Below, piece by piece: positions 1 through 11,836 of a DNA stretch of 64,000 bases. The notes below the pieces were generated by a model. That model saw only the letters and a program-made list of their open reading frames with translations. It was not told the origin of the DNA and made no database searches. Every line of letters starts with the position of its first letter. The first letter of the stretch is position 1. The DNA lies in the NCBI GenBank assembly GCA_905250075.1, contig CAJNOP010000199.1:1-64000 (forward strand), written 5' to 3'. Made by a program: the position numbers and the translations under genes. This stretch comes from Rotaria sp. Silwood1. Taxonomy: Eukaryota > Rotifera > Eurotatoria > Philodinida > Philodinidae.

Positions 1-73
1 AATAAAAATAAAAATATTAAAACAAACTGATGTTTCAGGCATACTCAGCAGAGCGGCATTACCAATCCTCCTG

Positions 74-1834
74 TCAGTAGGCATAAGACAAGACTATACT
101 ACTTTCGTTCATAACATTCCTGACTTTAGATTTTGTTTGAGTTTCATTTCTTTTACTTACTTCTTCTTGAATTTTGAGTGCCTGCATATAGCAATTAAGC
201 GCATTATCATAATCTCCTTTCTTATCAGCATAAAGATGGCCAATCCGGACGAATATAGAAGCTGACACAGGACTGATACGTTGATATGCAGCAATTGCTA
301 AATCAATTTTACCATTTTTAATATGATTTTCTGCTTGTAATTCATCATCAGATATCATTGGTTTACTAAAACATGTGAATTACAAAGTGAGCAGTTCGAG
401 TTATGTTTTTTTTCGTTGGGTCAACTTGTTATAAAACACATTTACCTGTCTAAGGGCTGAACTGATGAAGATGATAGATGTATAGGTTTTGAAGGAGGAG
501 ACAATGACAGTTTTTGAGAAGCTAATAGCTGTTCAAGCATTGTTTGAATAGTCTCTCCCTTATGATTATTTTTATAGTCTTGTACCAATTTTTTTCCTTG
601 ATCGGGCACTGCTTTCATTTTAATTATAGAGATTGTAGCCCGATTGACACATATTATACGAAAAGTCGTACCAACATCGAAGATAACAATTGGTGAACGA
701 TCCTCTGTAGACATCTCGGCTAATTTTACCGATACGTCACAATCAATTTTAAACAAAACCGATGAAAGATCAGTTCGATAGCCTGGCGATGAAGCCAACT
801 CCAAGGCAGTCGTTCTTGATTTTGTACAAGTAAAAAAGCCACATGCGCACATAATTTTACCTGTATGTGTTTCGAAGCTGTCGACTAGTTTACTTGGTAA
901 TTTCATGCCACGATAGAGTTGAAGACTTCCAGTACGCTTCGATTGTTGTTGTATCAATCGAGATGTATCGGCAATTAGAAATCGACATAAATTGAGCTGT
1001 TCCGATTGACAAGATATGAATGCATGTCGTAGAAGATATGAAGGAAATGAATCTTGGATAGACCAATGCAGAGCCTCTTTGGGGCGATATGTTCGATCGA
1101 ATTCATCGACAAGTCTGATCCTTCGTGGATTAGTTCGATAATAGTCTCGAGCCATTTTAGCGAAATCATTTTTGTTATTCGTTGGAATTTTTCGGCTTAT
1201 GAACTATGCAAACAATCGAATGTCAAAGATAATTTATATTAGTCAAAATTCCAATAGATACCTCCTCTTTCCATAATTGTAACCAGAGAAAAATTTTATC
1301 TTGTTCAAATAAAAACGTTTCAAGTTGAATCTGTATAAATCTATCGAGTATTTCTTTGAGCATTCGAATAAGTTCTTCCTGTTGAGTAAAGATGCCTAGA
1401 AGCTTATGATAAATGCCTTTTATAGGATTTCGATCATAATCAAGTATAAATATCGCCTCAATACAATCAATATCATTGATTGTTTCAATCAATTCTTCGT
1501 TACTTGACGACGATATGAAAAATATTTTCTCTTTTGCAACTTGTAATGCATTCAAGCAGGTTGATAGATCAGTATAAGTTCGAACGCTATCATTAATTGC
1601 TCGAAGTGAACCAATAAATGTCGAAGTCGATATTGATTTTAAGTCTAACCAAATGAATATAATAGATTCACAATTTATTTGTATGTCTGAATGGTTGGAT
1701 TGCCTGCTAGAAGCGACTATTTCTTTATTCAATGGAAGAGATGAAGTAGATACGGATGTCATTCGATCATCATTACTGTTCTTCATCGTTGATGTCAAGT
1801 TGGAACGACCACGAATTGTACGCTGTTGACTCAT
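74..1834 (-). CDS. ADP-ribosyltransferase/TPR protein with degenerate active site (3 exons)
   Basis: Proposed complement(join(74..365,446..1203,1262..1834)), about 540 residues. Both introns (58 and 80 bp) have GT/AG ends and keep phase (0 and 2). Residues about 50-165 form an alpha/beta domain (IIFIWLDL, KIFFISSSS, IEAIFILDYD) also seen in the gene at 59899-62550. Residues about 205-375 are an R-S-E class mono-ADP-ribosyltransferase fold: LYRGMKL carries the conserved Arg (about 289). The S-T-S motif reads FFTCTK, and the ExE motif before the conserved FRI reads Ser-Pro-Ile, so the catalytic glutamates appear lost. One TPR-like unit (ALNCYMQALKIQEE) follows. An active enzyme would transfer ADP-ribose from NAD to arginine; this copy is probably inactive (inference). 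The 3' end is uncertain: the paralogue has far more TPRs, so the gene may be truncated or continue beyond the window. Confidence 0.75.
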
Positions 1835-4800
1835 TATTTATTTCAATAACTAGATAAATGTCTTTTCATTCATAGAGAATAATCATAAGCTTGTTTAAAA
1901 GACGAAAAGATTAAACAAAGACAAGCAATTTTCATATTACAGTGCATTGTTTTAATTCTTTGATTCTTGCTTGATGAACAAATGTTTATCAATGATATTC
2001 TATTTAATAATCGAATTTTATCAAGTAAAGAAGAAAAAGACACTATTCTCTTGAATTTTCCAACGAATAAAACTTTTCGAGAAATTTTCTAAGACTTTTT
2101 TTAAGAAGAATCTACAAATTTATGAATAAGTCTAGAATTTTCAAGACGACTTAGTTCAATATGTAGAGTTTAATGAGAAAAAGTCAAGCTCAATATAAAG
2201 TCTCTTTTCAGTTGAAACTTTAGTAAGAATATTCAAATACTAGAAACATCGGCTTTGTATGGATAGAAAAAAAAAAAAATTTTTTTTCCTATCTAATAGT
2301 CATACTAGAAGCAATAGTATAATGAAAAGTGGTTAGAAAATATCATTTTTAACATGTTCATGAATTTTTATTTGTTGTTGAAAAATTTCTGTGCCCGAAA
2401 TTGAAAGTAAAATTTAATGAGAACGAGTTGACATTCAATTTAAAATTTTTCTCAAAGAAATCATTGAACTTGCACAAGATACAAACAATGTTACTTACCA
2501 CAAGGATTTATTTTATTATTGTCAGCATAAAAGAATAAATGAATAGCTTTGTTTTCGAACCGTGATAAATGCACCAAAGAATAATAATTGATATTTTTTT
2601 CTTCAATTTCGCTTTTATTTTGATTCTGTCAGTTTTTATGTCACTGTATAGAGAAATTTTTGAAAGTACTTAACACAATTATTCAATTTAAAGAACGAAA
2701 AAAAAATTCCATCGTTGATAGTAATTGGTAAACATGTACACATTAACGTGGACGTTACTATGGTTGCATCTATTCGGCTTTGCAAACAAAAATGAATAAG
2801 TGGTTACTTATCGAAAAATGTCAACGACAAAACATAAAAACTCAATGGAATATTGTACTTATTTAATTTTTTATATCGAACTTAATCAAGATAATAAGTA
2901 CATGAACAACTTATATGTTTAAGGATACTGATGAAGAAAATCATCATCAAATATGTCGAGTGTATTTTTTTCTTTCTTTTAAGACATAACAAATTGAACA
3001 AATATGTCAATCGGTTCTTAATTCATCAATATAAAAGATTATTTTGTTTCATTCTCAATGTTCTATTCCAATCTTGATTCATTCATAACAAAAATGCATT
3101 AATATATTTTCAACTAAAAAAAAAATTTTTCTTCCTATGCATTTGTTGAGTTTACTACTGACAACATTAAGTGATTTAAAGAAATAAACAACTTTGTTTA
3201 CTGGGATAATATTGATGTCGAATTCATTTTTGTAAATGTCATCAACAAACGATGTCGATCATGTTTTTGCTAACTAATACCAATGGATTTTTCAAGTTCA
3301 AGTCGCCATATCGCCTAACTAAAAACTCAACCATTGTTATGTTAGAAACAATGAATAGAATTTATGAATTCTAAAACCATCGGACTTGACATAATTCTAA
3401 ATTTAATGCAATAATTTAAAAAAAAAATAAAGGTTCATAACATACGACAATAGAATGTAGGCAATAACCAAAGAGATTAGATCAATCAAGTTTCTTATCG
3501 GAACCTACAATATGTTTTAATTCTTATATTAAAGTTAATGATAATAGTGTTATGATACAGTGTTTTTCAATGTCGCTTTGATTAAAGAAAATTTTTTTTT
3601 CTTAATATTTCTATAGTTAGCAATAAATCAGCTAATTCAATAGATTGGTTCTCTCTATAACTTAATCCATCGTCGAGCATGTTAATATTGGAAAATATCC
3701 TAATCGAAGTTGAAAACTTTTCTGTTATCACTTAGGTAAATGTCAAAAAAGTTAATGACAAGTAGATTGATAGTGTTTCTCTTGTCTTATTGAAAAAGAT
3801 CAAAAAAAATTCTAACTAGATGTATTTGTCCTAGATGCTTTTATTCATTTACGTCAGATTAAAAAGTTTCCATTTTTTCATCAAAATTTGACTTGTTGAA
3901 TCATAATCAAACTTGAGTTATTACCTTTTGTTTAATTGAGAAAAACATGTTTTGCATCTAACACAACAATCTAAATGATGGAAACGAAAAATAGATGGAC
4001 GCTTAAGATATTTTATATATAAAAAATGATGTATAGTTTATCTATATGGAAAAAGAAATTGATATTGCCTTTTTTTCCCAAATGTAACTTTGAATATTTA
4101 TGTACATTGTTTCGCATATTAGAAGATTTTTTCAAAAGAGTTACACTAGTAGTCTCATAGGCATTGAGAAGGGTTTTGCTCATGATAAATAATGACTTGA
4201 AAGAAGAGTATATTAAATTTATCAATTATTTGTAACGACACCATATCTTTATGGAGAATAACTCAAGTAAAATATTATTCAATATCAGTTTTTGTGAATT
4301 ATTTGACGAAAAGATTTGAAAGAACACTTCCGTCATTCATATTATTAGTGTATATGGAAAATGGGAGACTAAGATAAAAACTTCAAGAGTTTTATAAACA
4401 TTTCATTATATGTTTCATGGAGTTTTAGTAAAAAACTTTTTCGCGAAAGAACTAGTTGTTGTATTGCTATGTTAAACGAATCGATTTTTCATCAGTTGAG
4501 TGCGGTAATTGAATTAACCATTCTTTGTTAGTTAAATCAAGAATTTCGACCGATTGAATACAGTAAAAATTTTGCCGATTTCAAGGCTAATATTGACATT
4601 CTCAGATAAAAAAGAAGTAATGAAGTTTTAGAAAAATTCTGATATAATCTAGTGTGTTAAAATAATGTTGACTATAGGAGAAAGATCAGAAATAGTCATT
4701 ATTAATCCAAGTAGAATTTCTTAAATTGATTACTTTCATTGTCTAACGATTATCATTTTTATTTATTATTAATTTCTTCTATGTTTAAATAAATATATAA

Positions 4801-4885
4801 TACGAAAGTACAAAAAAAAAAAAAAATTAATTTGATAGAATTTTTTTTGTCGAATTTCAACTAATGAAAGACAATCTATAATGTT
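1835..4885. other. AT-rich intergenic region, no gene seen
   Basis: About 3 kb of AT-rich sequence with many homopolymer runs. Open frames are short and have no recognisable domain. I see no RNA gene or clear repeat. Confidence 0.6.
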
Positions 4886-5722
4886 TCAATAAAGTTGTAT
4901 TAGAATGATTATTGCTAGAATAAAATAAACAAAACATCCAATTAAACCTTCTCCATTTATTTTCCATTGTTGACCAATCATCCATCCTGATGTATTTGTA
5001 TAAATTGATCCTAATAGTCGAGGATTAATTTGATTCCAAATAAAATGAATCATTGTAGGTGGTATCATTGAATATTTACATTGAATTGCAATCCATCCAT
5101 AGAAAAATGCTGAAATCCAACAACTCATACATTGAACAATTATGGTACGAATTGGATATTTAACTTTCGATTGTGGTTGAAAACATAAGAGAATCATAAT
5201 AGGTAGATGATATAAACCCCATACAATTCCAGTTATATTTAATGCTATTATTGGATGAAAATGAATCAATAAACCAGGTAAGAGATAAGATCGCCATCCA
5301 ATTTCTTCTCCCATAGCTCGTATCCAACCATATATTAATTTACTATTATGTTCATGTACTGATAGAAATTTTTCTTTTTTTGAACAAAATTTAGCCCAAC
5401 CAAAAACATAATTTAACAAACAACAAATAATGATTGTAAAAATTGAAATTAGACAACCGATTATCGACCAATAGACAGTCGACCATTGTGGATTAATTAA
5501 TAGAAATGTAATAAAACTGATGAATGAACCATGATAAATATGAATAGTTATTGCAAATATACTTGGAAAAAACATTGCTAAAGCAAGAAATGTAAAAGAT
5601 CGATGTCGATAAATATAAACCCATAATCCAGTGACAAATAAATTGAGAAATATATGAGAAAATAAATCGATGATCGATGGTCGAGGAAAATACAAAGAAT
5701 CAACAGTTGTTATTAAACGCAT
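4886..5722 (-). CDS. CPBP-family (CAAX/Abi-type) intramembrane glutamic protease
   Basis: Single exon, 278 residues, several hydrophobic segments. The three family motifs are present in order: EEIGWRSYLLP (E139, E140, R144), then WGLYHLP with H172, then MIPPTMIHFIWN with H226 and N230. In this family these polar residues form the membrane-buried active site. Relatives cleave prenylated proteins (Rce1) or have less defined roles in bacteria, including bacteriocin self-immunity. The EEIGWR form and the lack of introns resemble bacterial members more than animal Rce1, so horizontal transfer is plausible, which I infer from the motif alone. The ATG is at 5720-5722. The substrate is unknown. It is far from its neighbours, so context gives no help. 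Confidence 0.85.
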   Translation of the reverse strand: MRLITTVDSLYFPRPSIIDLFSHIFLNLFVTGLWVYIYRHRSFTFLALAMFFPSIFAITIHIYHGSFISFITFLLINPQWSTVYWSIIGCLISIFTIIICCLLNYVFGWAKFCSKKEKFLSVHEHNSKLIYGWIRAMGEEIGWRSYLLPGLLIHFHPIIALNITGIVWGLYHLPIMILLCFQPQSKVKYPIRTIIVQCMSCWISAFFYGWIAIQCKYSMIPPTMIHFIWNQINPRLLGSIYTNTSGWMIGQQWKINGEGLIGCFVYFILAIIILIQLY

Positions 5723-6114
5723 TTTGAATCGTATGCAATATCATCACAGATGACATCTACATCAGATAAAAAACGATAGTTTTTTTTTTTTTATCTTTTC
5801 TTGTGTCATCCTGATGTCTCATTTTTTCGTTTGCTACGATTTCAATGTAATTATTATACTTTTCTTTATTTATTAGACATAGATTTCTTTTTTTCTTTTT
5901 TTTTTGAAATAATTTCGCTTTAGATTTCACAATAATTTTTGTTATTGATTTAAAAAAACTCAATAACGCAATCATAATGTCAATATGTTTTGTGTTTTAT
6001 GCATGTAATTTCATATTGCACTCGAAAATGTTACCCACGCACACGTGTCAGATATAAAAATGAAAAAAAATGTCCAATAGAAAAACAAAACTGACGATTC
6101 AAATGTCGTAGATA

Positions 6115-6540
6115 ATGGCAGTAAAGAATCGTTTTGAAACTTTTACTTTTCTGTCTACCAATGAAGAGTCAGTACAATCATCTTTTTTCGATGTTACTTC
6201 ATCAGATCATCGATCACAAATAAATAACAAGCAACAAACAAAAAATTATTGGGATGTACCAGAATACATCGAAAAACCGATTTCATGCTCATCAATAGTA
6301 CACATTAAACAAGTTGAAATACCTCGAATTGTTGAAAAAACTAAATCATCTGTTAATGTTAAAAATACAAAAGATGATAAAGAAGATGAAGTTAAATCTT
6401 CAGAGACTATTGAAGTACAAAATCAACCTAAAACTTATTCATATTATCCTCCTCAACCATACAAATTAAAACAAAATCTCTTAAGTAACTATAATTCAAT
6501 TCACAATAAATTATTTCAATTAAAATTTTTCTATTATTAA
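6115..6540 (+). CDS. hypothetical protein, 141 residues
   Basis: An ATG-initiated open frame with fairly even codon usage. The product is hydrophilic, rich in Ser, Thr, Lys and Glu, with an acidic-basic middle (about residues 82-102) and a Tyr/Pro-rich stretch (YSYYPPQPY). There is no signal peptide, membrane segment or domain that I recognise. AT-rich sequence with AATAAA-like hexamers follows within about 110 bp, which suits a 3' end. It could be a chance open frame, but the length and composition look better than the surrounding noise. No function is proposed. Confidence 0.45.
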   Translation: MAVKNRFETFTFLSTNEESVQSSFFDVTSSDHRSQINNKQQTKNYWDVPEYIEKPISCSSIVHIKQVEIPRIVEKTKSSVNVKNTKDDKEDEVKSSETIEVQNQPKTYSYYPPQPYKLKQNLLSNYNSIHNKLFQLKFFYY

Positions 6541-7070
6541 GTGAAATATTGTTTCAAAATAATTGAATACATAAGAAAATAATTTGTAAAAATATTTATT
6601 ATCATAACAAAAAGAAACGATCTTTTACTTATTTATTCTAATGAAATAAAATAAAAAAGCGTCTTTATTTTTCGAATAGATCAACGCAATCAAACTATGT
6701 CCAAATTCAATCGAAAAATAAATGTTCTACCAAAACATTCTTCTGTCCGAGGTAATACCAAAGCATGTACACATCAAATATGATCGTTATATCTATCAAT
6801 TGATTTCATGCTTTATCATCATTTTAATACTTCGAACAATTTTATATCTTATGAATTTATATATCAGAATATTTTATTAACGTCTGTAATATTTTCACAA
6901 TATGATTAAATTATTCCTCAATAAATCAAATAACAAAAAAAAGTTTCTTACATATTACTATGATTGAATTGTGAACTTGATTTTGAGTGTCGGTGTAAGT
7001 GAGAGACTCACTGTGGTGTGTGTACAAGTGTGCATATGGTAAGTCTTATCTCCAGCATCCACTCTCACCC

Positions 7071-9780
7071 TTACAATGAAGAAAAATATTGATAAACATC
7101 TTTTGAAAAGACTCTTGACACTTCGACAATTAATAGTTTCACTTTAGAACAATTGTGTTGTGTCGCATCTCTTGTAAAGTTCATTGTTACCGTTTTCAAT
7201 TGGTAATAATTGACTTTCAATTCAGTTAGATTAGGTAGATATATCTTTGTTTCGAGTAGGAATTGCCAAACATAATCTATGTCCACACGCATAATATCAA
7301 GTAATATAAGATGAGAATATTCAATAACTGAGTAAGATAAATTCTGATCAGATTTCCATTGATCACCTTCCCATGTCTAGCTTCTTTCATTCTCCAGAGA
7401 TAAATACTTAAGTACGGGAAAAATTCGACTTATTCTCATGAAGAATTCATATTTCATTGAAATCATATCGTAGGCCGACAAGTGAGTTACAGTGTCAAAT
7501 ACAATAATTAGCAAATGAGTCGTGATCTTTTCCAGACGAGTAAATCTGAATGGAAGCGAGTAAACATGACATATGGCCTTATAGCCGCCGTTGAAATAAT
7601 CTATGATGCAAGCCGTTTGTTTATATTTTATATTTGTAAATGTTCGCTGAATATCATCACCAGATTTACGAGGAAGTGAAGCAAAAATAATACTTTCTGT
7701 ACTAATATAAAAGATGAATGAATGAAGTTGAGGCATATGCACAAGAATTTCATTTTGAATATATGTGCCATCGACGAATACACTTCGATCAATACGAAGA
7801 TACAGAGTTAACTTTTCCCTATGCGTCATACGACGAAGAAGTGGTACAAATAATTCGTCATAATTCAAAGTAACATTATAACTTGTTAATGAGAAACACT
7901 TCAAATTATGTAGATCACTCTATGAAATAGAAAAATATCTTTGGAACATACGTATATTTATCAGTTCAGTTAACATGAAAAACTGATCGAAAAAACTTCA
8001 CTTATTTTCAAGTTTGTTCAATATTTCTTGTATTTCATCTGATATACAATTTGTAATAATGATATCTAAAATCTATAGTAGACATTTCTAAACTTTCCAA
8101 ACATTGAAAATAGTAGATAGTTTTTATAAGCTAATTCTCAAAATAACAACGATCAAATTAAGATTTTCAGAAGATTATACGAGACCTTCATTATTAGATT
8201 TCTGAATCTGCATAAAAATATTCATCTGAATAACGTCGAAAACAACAGTAAGACATATGTCGAAAGGTAGAAACATGGAAAATGAAAGTAGAGATCTCCT
8301 TCATCCTCATTATCACTCGTACGCCCTCACTCCTTCCACCCTCATTTCTCTTTCGACATCTTTATTTTCGATCAAATTCAGGTATCCCACATGAAATATT
8401 CATAATATGGTTCAATAAAACAGTTCTCCTATCTCGAGTGCAATTATCATTTTTACAGACATTCTTTTTAAATACAAAATTTTATTCTTGAAAATATTTT
8501 CACCGATGTGTCCTAAAGCAATATGATTTATTTGAATACTGCCATCTTTTATCCTTTTATATTTTTCCATCTAACGAGTTTCATGTGATATAATTCTCTC
8601 TTTTCATATTACGATGATAAGATAATGTTGATAAATTTCGCAGTTATTTCATAGATTAAGGAAAAAAACAAAAACAATTGATTAGTTTGTGTAACTAATA
8701 GAACACAATTCAGTCATCCAATTTGTTCCTTGAATATTTAAATAAGAATGAAAAAAGTTAATTATTGAGAAAATACTAGAGAATTGTTTTCAAGTAATAG
8801 GAAAATAAGGAGAGCTCTATTTATTTCTAATGCTTTGACAATGATAAAAACTATCATATTCTATTCACTATTCTATTATAGTAATCATACAATATACTAA
8901 GATGAATATTAACATCAATCATTTAATCGTCAATATTATCAATTAACTTCAAAACAACAACAAAATAATAATTCTGAACTCATCTTATTGCGATAGATCA
9001 ATTTAAGATTGAAGATATAATGAATTTGAACGATGAACGTGCTTAGTTATTTGAGTCGACCATCAAATAAAGAGAGACAATCTTCAAAGTGAAACATATT
9101 GATACATAATACAGTAAGAATCGAAGAGAAATAAGCAGTTGCTAGTAGATTACAAATTGACAAATTTGGATACTTGTGAAGAGATGATGAAATAATTCTA
9201 AAATGTTTTAGATTTTTGAAAAGAGTCAAAATATGTGCATACACATTTCTAGTATAAGTATCCAACCACATCTTACTAATATATTGATCATTATTATGAA
9301 GAATAATGATCTGTTATCTGATGTTGGAAAATATGACGAAAGACTAAGTTATCTAAATAAGAAAAAAAAAGTCGTTCACTGATTTTTTTTTTATATCGAT
9401 TAGTTTAGAGCATGTTAAGTTATTACTTGTAAAATAACCTCTTGTTAAAAATTGAAGAATTCTAAAGAAGTCAAATTTGGATAATCACCAGCAAGAAGAA
9501 TACGTTCTATAGATATTGTTTCGAGAATGAGCTTTTTGATACAGTGATAACTTCGAGGTAATATATAAGTACAAAATCGATCAAATATTAAATCAGTGAT
9601 TAATGATGTCGTTATAAGATTGAGAGTGTTAGTAAATACATCATCTTGTACTAAAATATCAAGTCGTTTATTATTAATTTCAAATAGTGAATAAAGAACA
9701 TCAATATTATCAAGTTTCTTCCATTTGATAAACAATATTTCAATGGGTAAAACAAGAATATGAATGTCAGACTAATTCAT
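7071..9780 (-). pseudogene. F-box-like/leucine-rich-repeat family pseudogene
   Basis: Four blocks on the minus strand together cover one F-box-like protein of the kind expanded in bdelloids. 9775-9445 holds the F-box start (LPIEILFIKWKKLDNID) and the first repeats. 9376-9047, after an acceptor at a TTCTTATTTAG tract, holds further leucine-rich sequence. 7925-7377 and 7376-7071 hold the C-terminal repeats. Lesions seen: TAG at 9772-9774, two codons after a possible ATG; TAA at 9445; a frameshift near 9305-9325; and an in-frame TAG at 7377-7379, after which the same frame stays open to 7071. The TAG at 9772 could instead be a splice acceptor. Intact relatives would act as substrate adaptors for cullin-RING ubiquitin ligases, by family knowledge only. 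The combined lesions make a dead copy the best reading. Confidence 0.7.
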
Positions 9781-11761
9781 GTTGGATGATGACTATTACT
9801 TTTCTTAAAAAAATACATTTATATATTGTTCGTTTCTTGTGTTTTTTTACGTCTAACTTTTCCACCAACGAAGAATAAAACTGTAATAATAATTGATAGA
9901 TCGTTCAATATGATTATCAACAGCTGCTATCCTCTTTCTAACATTTATTTATTTCGTTTTGTGTTGTGATCGCTCAACGATGTTCATTGACATGACAATA
10001 GACGACGTCATATTCAGCAAAGAAAAGTAAACATGTCTATTAGAATACAACTTAACTAAAGTATAGACATTAGGGATGAATCAAGGAATTTTTGAAAGGG
10101 ATACGATCATGAAAAAGAATCACCGGTCGGAACTTCTCTCTTCCACTATAGATTCGTCCTTGTTGGCCATATAATAAAGAAAAAAATATATATAGTCGTT
10201 TTATGTGCTTATATAGAAACTACTTAATGAAAAAAAGATAAATTAAAATAAATTTCATATTATTTTCTTTTTGCTTAAAGAAAAAGTCTCTAACAAAATA
10301 AAAAAAAACAATACCAATTTTACAACAATTCTCACATAACGACTACTATTGAGTATGTATATTCACATATTAATATTTAATAGAATGTCGATGTTCAAGC
10401 TGATTTTCTGTATTCCCAAGTATATCGAAATAGTATATAATGGTGTTCAATAGCCCTCATACTACCAGTCTGACTCATTTTTCACCCATACTCTAAAATT
10501 TAAAAACATTTTGCTAGTTCCTGATTTTCGGAAGCAACTAACATGTCTCACAAATTGACACATGTTATTGAATTTAAAAAGATATTCATTTCTGTTTTTA
10601 ATATTATTGCAAGCCTTCGGTACAATAATACCATGTCTTCAGTATACAGAGATGGGTATGCGGCTATGAGTCTTATCTTTCTTTATTCATACCCTTATCT
10701 GACCCGAACATGGTCAATTTTTCTGCTCGACAGTATACGTCCTTCCATTGTCAGTATATTAACAGAGTAATCAACATGAGAAAGATAAATTATGCATGAA
10801 AATTTTTAATCGAATTCTTTAATGAATAAACATATTCTACGATTGATGAGTAGAAAACTGAAGAAATATTATGTACATGAAGAATAAAATGACACTGTAT
10901 ATGATACTTAGCTACTTCTAAATAATAGTCATTAGAAATATCTACTCGGCTAAATTAGACATAAATCATGATATATTGTTATTTTACTCACTGGTCATCT
11001 TATAATTAAATAATTTAAAGAGTAAATTCAATTTTAAATGTAATCTGCGAAAACAATTTTATTTTGATGAACTAAGTGGTTATCTGCAACTATAGGCCGA
11101 TGTCATGTTAGACAATTACTACGTTTATTGAATTATGTAATCTCTACTAATAAAGAAATCTTTTGATGAATTTCTAATCGTGTATAATAGCACTGTCGAA
11201 GATTTCTTTTTTTTGCCAATATTTTCTTAAAGACAATAGGTGACTATCTATTGCGAAGTTAAGACGATCTTTCATTTCGAAGTTCTCTAGTAGAATTGTT
11301 TCTTGACACAATCATGAAAAATATTTAATATTATCATTTTAATTCGAACAAAATATAGAGGAACTCGTTGATTGGAAAGTAAGACTCTCTCTCACAACAT
11401 TCAATCATGATCGATTTAATGTTATACTGAGAGTAGATATAAACAAAACTATATAGTATCTACAATCAAATACATTTGAAAAACATGAATAAATATAATG
11501 TTCAACAGTGTTTTTCATAAAAGTCCAATAGTAGTTTGTTTAATTCTGCAAAAATCGTTTTTTTTTGTATCTCAAAGCAATTAAAAGCACATTAACAGGA
11601 AAAAATGTCTTGCTATTTGTTTGTGGAACTCGCTATAAATCAAGGCGAAAACGTATAATGTCGTGTGTAATTGCATAACATCAATATGAATGCAAATGAA
11701 AGTATAGTATTTCTTTTTTTTGAAAAACTCGGTAGAGAAGGCTATAATGTCTCGATTACTT
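9781..11761. other. AT-rich intergenic region, no gene seen
   Basis: Short open frames (for example 10543-10770) have no recognisable domain. I see no convincing repeat or RNA gene. Confidence 0.55.
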
Positions 11762-11836
11762 CGCTTTGTAAATCAATGGTAGATTGTTTTGCCTCAGACA
11801 AACATGTTGCGAGTTCGATTCCCGCCAAAGCACCCA
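11762..11836 (+). tRNA. tRNA-like cloverleaf with encoded CCA (pseudogene or SINE-head candidate)
   Basis: The sequence folds as a cloverleaf. Acceptor CGCTTTG/CAAAGCA has 6 of 7 pairs. TA fills positions 8-9. The D stem AATC/GATT is perfect, with GG in its loop. The anticodon stem TTTTG/CAAAC has 4 of 5 pairs, with loop CCTCAGA. The variable loop is 5 nt, and the T arm GCGAG-TTCGATT-CCCGC carries the B-box-like GTTCGATTCC. CCA is encoded after the discriminator. Position 33 is C, not the invariant U, and the nominal anticodon would be TCA, so a working tRNA is unlikely. A tRNA-derived pseudogene or SINE relic fits better. Confidence 0.35.

Noticed and set aside
74..75. A CRISPR array or bacterial operon structure anywhere in the window
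   Set aside because: No regularly spaced repeats and no tightly packed co-directional genes; splice sites and gene families are eukaryotic.
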